40,158 nucleotides of DNA from Candidatus Zixiibacteriota bacterium (lineage in GTDB: Bacteria; SM23-81). Of this stretch, positions 17,523 to 24,228 are shown in pieces. The position numbers and the translations under genes were made by a program. Where the stretch lies: assembly GCA_030628225.1 (NCBI GenBank), contig DAOVRJ010000001.1:1-40158 (forward strand), read 5' to 3'. The number at the start of each line of letters is the position of its first letter. The first letter of the stretch is position 1. Under the pieces are notes generated by a model. That model saw only the letters and a list, made by a program, of their open reading frames with translations. It was not told where the DNA came from and ran no database searches.

Positions 17523-18488
17523 TTAGAACTTCACCGACAGAGAGAAACGCATGGTGTCGGCCAGAGGATGTCCTTCCTTCTCCGGGATGTACCCGAAATC
17601 AAAACGGTATCGATTGTACTGCAGACCCGCCCCGAAAGTGGGCGTTTTGATCTCCCCGTAATCGTCGTAGATGTACCCTGCTCTCAGAGCCAGAATCGTC
17701 GAGTACCAGTACTCGATGCCAGCATTGCCGCGAAACTCCTCCTCCACCAAACTGCTGTTCAACTCGACGGTGGCAAGCAGGTTGTTGTACTCAGATTCTA
17801 TGATCTTATAGGAGACACCCAGTTTCAGGTTTCTGGGCAGTGGACTGGATTGCTCGGCGTCGATGTACATAATGCTCGGCCCCAGGTTCTGTACCATGCC
17901 TCCAATTTTCAATTTGGGCCAGGGACCCTTGTACAGGACACCTACATCCACGGCGTAGCTCATGGCTTTGCCATCGCCCTTTTCCACATTTTGGCCTGGA
18001 CCCAGGTTGCTGTAAATGCCCTTCATGTTCACTCCCACGCAGAGCTCCTCGGACACATTGGTTCCATAGGAAAGACAGCCGGCGATCTCGTAGCTCTCGA
18101 AGAGGTATTGCACCTCCGGGCCGAACTCAGTTGTATAGGGGATCTTGCCGTAGGTCAGGTAAAGGATGTGTCCTCCAATACCTCCCCAACCATCAACATA
18201 ATGGGTGTAGCTCAAGAAATCATAGTACATGTCATCGGCGAATTGTGGAAACCACTTGCTATGCATAAAAGCCAGCTCTTTTCCCCTCATAAAACCGAGG
18301 CCGGCTGGATTCCAATAGGAGGCGGTAGCATCGTCGGCAACGGCCACAAAGGCTTCTCCCATTCCGCTGGCTCTAGCCCCTGGCGCGATCATCAGAAAAA
18401 GCACTCCCGCCCGGCTCACAGCAAAGCTGGAGGAGGCGGTCACCAGTACCATAAGAAGAGTGATGCCCAGAAGCAGAAATTTCCTCAT
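17523..18488 (-). CDS. PorV/PorQ-family outer-membrane protein (copy 1)
   Basis: A 321-residue paralogue of the downstream copy, with the same signal peptide layout, the APGARASGMGEAFVAVADDA block followed by TASYWNPAGLGF, GPGQNVEKGDGKAMSYAVDVG, and a C-terminal SLSVKF typical of a barrel. It follows the porU-like gene; the 101-bp gap has a GGAGG site just before the ATG and an AT-rich stretch around a TTTGCAAA palindrome that might hold a weak internal promoter, but I cannot call one. The PorU-PorV adjacency supports a type IX-like sorting function; the rest of the type IX apparatus is not in the window. Confidence 0.88.
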   Translation of the reverse strand: MRKFLLLGITLLMVLVTASSSFAVSRAGVLFLMIAPGARASGMGEAFVAVADDATASYWNPAGLGFMRGKELAFMHSKWFPQFADDMYYDFLSYTHYVDGWGGIGGHILYLTYGKIPYTTEFGPEVQYLFESYEIAGCLSYGTNVSEELCVGVNMKGIYSNLGPGQNVEKGDGKAMSYAVDVGVLYKGPWPKLKIGGMVQNLGPSIMYIDAEQSSPLPRNLKLGVSYKIIESEYNNLLATVELNSSLVEEEFRGNAGIEYWYSTILALRAGYIYDDYGEIKTPTFGAGLQYNRYRFDFGYIPEKEGHPLADTMRFSLSVKF

Positions 18489-18589
18489 TTTTCTATCCTC
18501 CGGTGAGGGTGAACGACCACTGAATATCCTATTTGCAAATTAACAAGGTAAAGTTCATCATCCTGCCTTGAGGCTCTGGGAAGCTCCAT

Positions 18590-21500
18590 TCAGCGCATAA
18601 CCACCACCTTTCCGTAAGCTTCGGTTCGCTTTCCTTCAACGCGAGCAATGATCTTATATAGATAGACACCGTTGGCCACGCGATCCCCATCCTGGTCCTC
18701 TCCTTCCCAGGGTTGGCTCTCGTTGTAGCCAGGAGCTATTTCCCCCTGTTCCAAAGTACGGATGAGCCTGCCGGCCACGGTGTAGATCCTGATGGTCACT
18801 CTGGCCGGACAGCTGAGCTGGTAAGTGAACCGGGTGTTCTCCGACTGAGGGTTGAAGGGATTTGGACAGTTCAGCACATTGCGCAGGAACAGCTCTCCCT
18901 CTTCCATAACCTCAAAATCCAGGGTGACCGTAGAGAAGTTGTTGAAGTTGTCCCACGCCTTCATGGTCAATGTATGCAATCCAACGCTTAACCCCTCCAG
19001 GGTATAGTTCAGCATACCCCGCTGGTAACTTCCCAGGTCGTAGTTAAACCTGTCGGTCACGTTGACACGCTGGGCATCCTCATCGACAGTCAGAACGATC
19101 CAGTGTCCCACCTCTCCGGTGATGTTGATGCCGTTCTCATCCTCCAGGTAAGCGACGATTGTAGAATTGGACGGCACAAAATCTCCGGGGGCGAACTGTT
19201 GACCGGCGATGCTCAGTTCTATTGCCGGGCCGATAGTATCTACCACCGCCGAGGCAGTGCCTTGAACCGGCAACGAATCCAGATAGGCCAAACCATCTCT
19301 GCTCTGGTCGTTGAGGTACGCGCTAATCCGGGCCATGCGCCCCCCGTAGCTGATGTCCTTGGGCACCACGAAGGTGGCCTCAAAATTGCCCTCCTCCACC
19401 AGGCAGGATCCTCGAAAAAGGGTGGCGCCGGGCAAAAGATAGTATATCTTGGACCCAACCTTGGTTGTGTACGTGGTGGCCCGGGCGGAATCAAAAACCC
19501 GCAAAGAGACGCTCCCCTGAAAAGTTGTATCCGGAACGCCCCGAGAAAAAACCTGCCCCTGAACAGTAACCCGATCCAGGGCCTTCAGAGTATCCCGGGA
19601 CATGCTGGTGATGTGGCTCTCCAGCTCCGGGCTTCCCAGCCTCATGCACGGGTCGCCAAAAAGAGCGTACTTCTGGTCGTTGCTGTACGAATTGGGTCGG
19701 CTGAGCTTGGCCCCGAACAGTCCCTCCCCCAGGGTGAGATCTTCGTTGCCTAAGACCAAGCGCAGAAACTCCTTATTCAGCTCGGCATTGGGGGTGGCAT
19801 AACAATACCTGGTGGCCCCTATGGTGGCCACGGCACCACTGTCCTTGACCCTGAGCAGCTCCTCAGACATGGATTCGTTGAGCGTGTGGTCGAACCTGCC
19901 CACATCGCAGGAGGCGGAGTAGACCAGGGGCAGACTCTGCCCATTGGTCAGCCTGGGGATATCATTGGAGCCTCGAAAAGCATCCTCATGAGCCCAGACG
20001 TCGAAGTTCCCATGTCCAATCCAATTGACCACCAGCATCCCCTCGTTGAATCCATCGATGACCGCCTGCTGTGCCTCCGGCTTCTTGTTGGACCAGTCCA
20101 TGGGGTATTCCGTCAGGTAGACCTTATGCTGGTCATAGGAGGGGGAAATGAAATTCCGGGCCAGGTCTTCGCTATCCCGGGTGTGAAAGAGCTCGTTGCC
20201 CTCGCCGTTAGCGGCAGTCTCGTCATCGGAGACGATCATCACCCGGCTGCGCCAGGGTCCGAAGAAGGGATCTAACACATAATCGGTTATTTTACCCACC
20301 ACCACACCGGCCTCCTCCTCGGAGCGCACCGGCAGACGCCCGATCATCATATCTGCCAGATAATCTCCGTCCAGGCGTACAAACCAGTCATCGGTGCACA
20401 AATCTCCCATCTCATAGGGAGGAATTAAGTTAGACCCTCCGGCACCGGAGTTATTCTTGTAATCGAAGTTTCCATCTCCAAAGAGCAAAATGTATGCCGG
20501 GGGAACCACTTGCCTCTGATTATAGGCAAACCACAGATAATCCCGTATGGCCGTGGGATCAACCAGCCCCCAGGCGAACCGGTCGTACACATCCTCGATG
20601 GTGGCCACCACAACGCGCATTCCCTCCTGGCGGTGCAAATTCACCAGAGGCTCCAAGCTTTCCTGAAACGCACGGGGTGTTACCACGATCAGATCGGCAC
20701 TCACCTCCCGCAGATTCGCCGGGATTCGCCTTTCCACGGAAAGGGGGGACACATATGCCTGCGGCGTGGCCGCATAATAGCGCCTCGGCTCCGCAACGGA
20801 CAGGTTTTCCTGAAAACGGAGAGTGTAGTGATCCTCCTGGAAGAACACCGAACCATCGGTGATCCGCACGGGCATATACGGATCGCTTACATCGAGCAAG
20901 AGAATCTGGGCCTCGGAGAAACCCGCCAGATCGTACTGTATGGTCCCCGAGGTGTCCGGGCTGGAGAAGTACAGCTGGTCCTCCACAACCTGATATCCCC
21001 GCCAGTACTCGATCTCGAACCAGTCGAACAAAATATGATCCCACTCGGACTCGACCCGGGGAAGCACGATTGTAAGGGTGTTCTCCCCCTCCCGCAATCC
21101 CTCGGTCTCTCCGTCGGCGACGATTGCCACGGCACCATACCAGAGTCGCTCGATGGTCGGATAAGGGCTGCCGTTCAGATAAAAATAGACATGATGGGGT
21201 ATGGATGAAGGTATCGATCCGGAGGACTTGTAGTAGATGCCCTTGACCCGCACCTTGAGCTGGCAGGATTCGTCTGCTACCCCCTCCAGGGTCACGCGGT
21301 GCTCCTCGGTCTCAGCCCCATGCCCCGTCATGCTGTCCCAGTACCAGGTGAGTCCTGAATAGCTCGGGTTCAGGTAATCGCGCTCCTGATGCGCAGTGGT
21401 CCTGAACCGCTCTGCCTGAATGTATGTGGTCGACTGCGCAGCTCCCGGTCGGATTTCCATCCTCCTGCCCGGCTCCCCCCCATAAGTCAGCCAGTAAACA

Positions 21501-22555
21501 TTGAGGTCCGTATAGGGGTTGGCATATTCGCTGTACCCCCCTTCAGACATCTCCTCCCATCCGGAGAGATCGGTGGCGTAGAAAAGAATCTCGTCCTCCG
21601 GGTCCAGACGACCGTCATCCTGACCGGAGATGGAGATGGGGATCTCCACCATGGTTGGCGGATTCCCCACCTGACGGGGCAGAATTTTGCATCCTATATT
21701 GTAGATTTTGATAGTCGCGGGATCCACCATCGCCAGGTCTAATCCGGCCTGGTTTAGTTCAGTGGATGTCAGCCGACAGATCCCCTCCAGCCGCAGGGAG
21801 ATCTTGAACCAGTCGTCCGATGAGGAAAAGGGGTCATCGCCCCGGATGATTCCTCTGGCAGAGGATCGGGGGCGCGTGCGCCAATTTCGGGCCTGTTCAT
21901 AGTTCAACAGGCTGAACCGGTAAACTCTCTCAAACAGATCTTCGCCGCTTTCATCTTCAACTTCCGGCAATGATGGGCTGAATTGTACCTGAACGACGAT
22001 GCGGCGGTGAATCCGGACCGTCCTGGTCACGGGATTAAACTGCACCGGATAAAGAACCAGCGGAATGACCCGTTGATGTCTCAAAAAGGCCGCCTGCTGG
22101 GCAACACAAATCTCTGCCGGGAAAAAGGCGTCTGCTTGGTACACCTTCCCGTCAGGCTGATAGACGGTCTCGTAAAATGAAGCATCCTCGCCCTTTCCGC
22201 GGAAGGCTCGAGGGCCCGGAGCCAGGAAAACGTCCTGCCGCTCTTCGAACTCATCCTCCAGAATGGAGAAGGACACCACTGCCTGGGGTGGAAACCCGAT
22301 GTTCACGGCCTGCATAGGCAGCATGGGAATACCTTCCCGGACGGCCATGTCGCAGCCCGGCAGGCTAAGTAGCTGAAAAATATCCTCTCCGCCCTCTCCG
22401 GGCAGATTCACCACCGAGGCCTCTGCGGCCAGGAACTCTAAAACCAGGCCATCTCGGCCTGAACTCATCAGGCGAACCGAGCTCAGCTCCTCGCCACTGA
22501 GAGGCATCGCTGCCAGCAAAACCACAACGGTCGCTAAAAACGCCAGATCCCTCAA
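18590..22555 (-). CDS. PorU-like C25 (gingipain-family) peptidase/sortase
   Basis: A 1321-residue secreted protein. A long N-terminal beta-rich region precedes a C25 peptidase domain (about 615-985) with both catalytic segments intact: NWIGHGNFDVWAHE (catalytic His848) and VYSASCDVGRFDH (nucleophile Cys883). PorU-type spellings such as GHGN-VWAHE and SC-GRFD distinguish it from classical gingipains. The C-terminus (NCPNPFNPQSENTRF, VTIRIYTVAGRLIRTL, NGVYLYKI, GKVVVMR) is a type IX/FlgD-like sorting domain. In Bacteroidota PorU cleaves cargo sorting domains and attaches cargo to lipopolysaccharide. No ATG is available at the right place: the TTG at 22555 with AAGG seven bases ahead gives a clean signal peptide, and the frame stays open to a TTG at 22642. 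A strong promoter lies upstream. Confidence 0.88.
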   Translation of the reverse strand: MRDLAFLATVVVLLAAMPLSGEELSSVRLMSSGRDGLVLEFLAAEASVVNLPGEGGEDIFQLLSLPGCDMAVREGIPMLPMQAVNIGFPPQAVVSFSILEDEFEERQDVFLAPGPRAFRGKGEDASFYETVYQPDGKVYQADAFFPAEICVAQQAAFLRHQRVIPLVLYPVQFNPVTRTVRIHRRIVVQVQFSPSLPEVEDESGEDLFERVYRFSLLNYEQARNWRTRPRSSARGIIRGDDPFSSSDDWFKISLRLEGICRLTSTELNQAGLDLAMVDPATIKIYNIGCKILPRQVGNPPTMVEIPISISGQDDGRLDPEDEILFYATDLSGWEEMSEGGYSEYANPYTDLNVYWLTYGGEPGRRMEIRPGAAQSTTYIQAERFRTTAHQERDYLNPSYSGLTWYWDSMTGHGAETEEHRVTLEGVADESCQLKVRVKGIYYKSSGSIPSSIPHHVYFYLNGSPYPTIERLWYGAVAIVADGETEGLREGENTLTIVLPRVESEWDHILFDWFEIEYWRGYQVVEDQLYFSSPDTSGTIQYDLAGFSEAQILLLDVSDPYMPVRITDGSVFFQEDHYTLRFQENLSVAEPRRYYAATPQAYVSPLSVERRIPANLREVSADLIVVTPRAFQESLEPLVNLHRQEGMRVVVATIEDVYDRFAWGLVDPTAIRDYLWFAYNQRQVVPPAYILLFGDGNFDYKNNSGAGGSNLIPPYEMGDLCTDDWFVRLDGDYLADMMIGRLPVRSEEEAGVVVGKITDYVLDPFFGPWRSRVMIVSDDETAANGEGNELFHTRDSEDLARNFISPSYDQHKVYLTEYPMDWSNKKPEAQQAVIDGFNEGMLVVNWIGHGNFDVWAHEDAFRGSNDIPRLTNGQSLPLVYSASCDVGRFDHTLNESMSEELLRVKDSGAVATIGATRYCYATPNAELNKEFLRLVLGNEDLTLGEGLFGAKLSRPNSYSNDQKYALFGDPCMRLGSPELESHITSMSRDTLKALDRVTVQGQVFSRGVPDTTFQGSVSLRVFDSARATTYTTKVGSKIYYLLPGATLFRGSCLVEEGNFEATFVVPKDISYGGRMARISAYLNDQSRDGLAYLDSLPVQGTASAVVDTIGPAIELSIAGQQFAPGDFVPSNSTIVAYLEDENGINITGEVGHWIVLTVDEDAQRVNVTDRFNYDLGSYQRGMLNYTLEGLSVGLHTLTMKAWDNFNNFSTVTLDFEVMEEGELFLRNVLNCPNPFNPQSENTRFTYQLSCPARVTIRIYTVAGRLIRTLEQGEIAPGYNESQPWEGEDQDGDRVANGVYLYKIIARVEGKRTEAYGKVVVMR

Positions 22556-22660
22556 ATTCTCAGCCTTCGCTTTCACAATAAAAAAACCGAGCGACAGGGA
22601 CACCCACACCCCCTTTGTCAACCCGGCACGTTGATCGATCAAAAAAGAAGAATGGATTGC

Positions 22661-22808
22661 TCGCTAAAGGGTTTTCGGCCCTTCTTAATCATAAAAGTCT
22701 TCTGCGCTGTCTGCGCATATCCACCGGGTACCGAGGAAAATCCTGGCCGCGGTGTTGCCCGTTCTTTTCAATCGAACCCATTGGCATCAATAAAGAACCC
22801 TTTAGCGA
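22661..22808. repeat. 148-bp element bounded by a 13-bp perfect inverted repeat, in the leader of the porU-like gene
   Basis: TCGCTAAAGGGTT (22661-22673) is the exact reverse complement of AACCCTTTAGCGA (22796-22808). In the minus-strand transcript the arms would close a stem of 13 bp plus two more pairs (one G-U) around about 122 nt. Inside are smaller hairpins: TGCGC-AGACA-GCGCA, AGGA-TTT-TCCT and CACCG/CGGTG. The element lies between the strong promoter at 22873-22901 and the porU-like coding start. It could be a structured leader RNA or a small inverted-repeat mobile element; I see no target-site duplication and it matches no riboswitch class I know. Confidence 0.6.
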
Positions 22809-22823
22809 ACCGCTCTCGTTGAA

Positions 22824-22834
22824 TTAACCTCCTT
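22824..22834 (-). promoter_or_regulatory. Strong Shine-Dalgarno sequence with no canonical start codon
   Basis: On the minus strand AAGGAGGTTAA occurs just downstream of the predicted transcription start and directly before the inverted-repeat element, but no ATG, GTG or TTG follows within the usual distance. The nearest in-phase option is an ATT opening a roughly 18-codon frame to a TGA at 22768. It may serve a leader peptide, a stand-by site, or be a relic of a lost start. Confidence 0.45.
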
Positions 22835-22872
22835 CAATAAAGAAAACCCTCCAGTCAGAACTATCGTTTATC

Positions 22873-22901
22873 AAAATAGACATTCCCGGCTGTTTTGTCA
22901 A
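22873..22901 (-). promoter_or_regulatory. Sigma70-type promoter upstream of the porU-like gene
   Basis: On the minus strand a consensus -35 TTGACA (22896-22901) is followed by exactly 17 bp and a -10 TATTTT (22873-22878). It lies downstream of the DUF1844 stop, so it would drive the porU-like gene and the surface-protein genes after it, with a leader of about 310 nt. The gap between the two genes (22556-22966) otherwise holds the inverted-repeat element and the orphan Shine-Dalgarno site. Confidence 0.75.
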
Positions 22902-22966
22902 GGTTTTTTAAGCTTATGATTCGGCAATACATCTACTGCAAAGACTCACGAGAACTTCTGGGAGGT

Positions 22967-23377
22967 CTACGACTGGCTTTTTTTCTTTTTTCTTGGTTTG
23001 GTTTTCTGGTTACTTTTTGATGTCTTCGGCCTTGCGTCCGTCTCCTTGGCCTGGGGTTTGACTTTCTGTTCGGCCTCCTTTTCCTCCTTCTCCTCTTCTT
23101 CCACCACCTTCATCTCATCCACGTAGTTCATTCGCAATTCGAACAAAACTCGCTCAACAAGCTTCTTCTCTCTCTCGTTGAGATTGCCCCTGGTTTTTTG
23201 TTCAAGCATGGACACGATGTCGATGGAGTGCTTGGCCTGGACCATGTCCTTCTCCACCTTATTGGTCAAAGGGTTCACGATCTTGCCCATCTGCTGCATG
23301 GCGGTTGCCTGAAATGTAAAAACCAGCTGCGTAAAGTAGGCCTCGTTGATCTCCTCCTGTGAGTATTTCTCAGCCAT
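22967..23377 (-). CDS. DUF1844-family protein
   Basis: A 136-residue cytoplasmic protein of the DUF1844 family, function unknown. The conserved core contains FTQLVFTFQATAMQQMGKI, a helical middle with IDIVSMLEQKTRGNLNE, and the closing LFELRMNYVDEM. After about residue 90 it carries a highly charged Glu/Lys tail ending in a poly-Lys cluster (RKKKKSQS), which looks disordered. The start is the second of two adjacent ATG codons, chosen for spacing from AAGGAGG; the frame runs 17 codons further upstream but the added residues are not family-like. It is followed by the porU-like promoter region and preceded by the flavoprotein remnant. Confidence 0.85.
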   Translation of the reverse strand: MAEKYSQEEINEAYFTQLVFTFQATAMQQMGKIVNPLTNKVEKDMVQAKHSIDIVSMLEQKTRGNLNEREKKLVERVLFELRMNYVDEMKVVEEEEKEEKEAEQKVKPQAKETDARPKTSKSNQKTKPRKKKKSQS

Positions 23378-23424
23378 CATGTTCCTCCTTACTATGTCCT
23401 CTATCTTCAGCCAGTGCAGTCCTT

Positions 23425-23574
23425 TCAAGACTCACTGCGTTCCTGAGGATCTGCACACAGCTTACCTCGGGGAAACACCTCTTTCTCCAGTACAAGGACA
23501 GAAAATCCCCTGCCAGACAGCTCATATTCCACAGTGCTGCCCGCAGGACCGGCTCCGGCGACGATGACATCATA
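23425..23574 (-). pseudogene. N-terminal remnant of a geranylgeranyl-reductase-like FAD-dependent oxidoreductase
   Basis: Read on the minus strand, the gap between the DUF366 and DUF1844 genes encodes YDVIVAGAGPAGSTVEYELS, then GRGFSVLVLEKEVFPRGKLC, then a short tail and a TGA at 23425-23427. The first part is a textbook Rossmann FAD-binding motif (GxGxxG-like GAGPAG), and FPRGKLC matches the segment FPRxKxCGG of geranylgeranyl reductase and related flavoproteins. Only about 49 of the usual 380-plus residues remain, there is no in-frame ATG, and DUF1844 sequence follows. It is therefore best read as a decayed gene fragment. Such enzymes saturate isoprenoid chains, including those of archaeal-type lipids. 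Confidence 0.75.
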
Positions 23575-23594
23575 CCCTATGGTCTCTCTCTTCC

Positions 23595-23622
23595 GGGGGT
23601 AGAACCTGTCCCCTTGTGACCC
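23595..23622. repeat. REP-like GGGGACAGGTTCT motif
   Basis: On the minus strand the sequence GGGTCACAAGGGGACAGGTTCT followed by ACCCCC sits just upstream of the flavoprotein remnant, where its start codon should be. Motifs of the GGGGACAGGTTCT kind recur near REP-associated transposases in many bacteria, from general knowledge; only one copy is seen here, so repeat status is inferred. Confidence 0.35.
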
Positions 23623-23638
23623 ACGTCCAAAGCTGGGA

Positions 23639-24175
23639 TTAGCCCCTTTGCCGACGAGTGCCTTCTATCTCAAAAACGTATTGATCCACGACCACCTGAG
23701 CCAGCTCCAGAGCATCGATGCCCCCATCCTCCAGGCCCCAGAGCTTGGATTCGGGATCGCCTCCCTGGATATTCACTCCCGTGTAAATCACGACTGAGGA
23801 AGTGGTTAACACACTTGTGGAAACAGTGATCTGGGTCGATTCATGAAAAAGCTCTTCATCCCACCGCTGAACAAAATCCCCCTTGAGACGATGATCCAAC
23901 TTATCCTTCAGCACACAGAGAAGCAGACGTTGCTGGAGACGGAGCTTCTCCAGATCATCGTGCAGGTGCTCCACCACCAGGTGGAGCATTCTCCTTTTCC
24001 GAAAGATCTGGCAAGCTGAGGGAAAGGTCACAGTCCCAGATTCAGGATCAAAAGGCCCCACGAAGGCCACGATGCTCTCGCCATCCAGAGCAAAGCTCTC
24101 TCGAGCCCAACCACTATCAAGCTGGTGACCGTCGAACTCCAACTGTTCAGGTACCAAGTGCTTTTTTAATCTCAT
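23639..24175 (-). CDS. DUF366-family protein
   Basis: A 178-residue protein matching the DUF366 family, whose role is unknown. Visible family features are LEFDGHQLDSGWARESFALD at the N-terminus, SIVAFVGPFD (about 34-43), MLHLVVEHLHDDLEKLRLQQ (about 63-82) followed by RLLLCVLKDKL, and VSTSVLTTSSVVIYTGVNIQ in the C-terminal third. The ATG at 24175 has a GAGGGTG site and matches where family members begin. A further ATG at 24232 overlaps the recG stop as ATGA, which would add 19 unrelated residues; coupling to recG through that overlap cannot be excluded. Confidence 0.85.
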   Translation of the reverse strand: MRLKKHLVPEQLEFDGHQLDSGWARESFALDGESIVAFVGPFDPESGTVTFPSACQIFRKRRMLHLVVEHLHDDLEKLRLQQRLLLCVLKDKLDHRLKGDFVQRWDEELFHESTQITVSTSVLTTSSVVIYTGVNIQGGDPESKLWGLEDGGIDALELAQVVVDQYVFEIEGTRRQRG

Positions 24176-24228
24176 ATAACACCCTCGGAAAAGTGTTCTC
24201 TTTTCGCAACAGCCAGGCAGAAGGCTGC

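Noticed and set aside
18489-18589. Possible promoter around TTTGCAAA ahead of the first porV-like gene
   Set aside because: The -35 candidates are weak or wrongly spaced; not enough to list as a feature.
22689-22787. A 32-codon frame on the minus strand inside the inverted-repeat element (MPMGSIEKNG start, basic RRQRRR end)
   Set aside because: No ribosome-binding site at a usable distance and the codons are those of the predicted hairpins; recorded only as a remote leader-peptide option.
22615-22827. A 70-codon plus-strand frame upstream of the porU-like gene
   Set aside because: It merely reads through the inverted-repeat element on the opposite strand; the AKGF-like words at both ends come from the repeat arms.
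22640-22966. Known riboswitch classes (c-di-GMP GEMM, cobalamin, TPP, glycine) in the porU-like leader
   Set aside because: The conserved nucleotides of these classes are not found; only generic hairpins and the inverted repeat are seen.
23370-23573. A 67-codon minus-strand frame covering the DUF366-DUF1844 gap
   Set aside because: It is the shifted frame of the flavoprotein remnant; only the other frame shows the FAD-binding motif.
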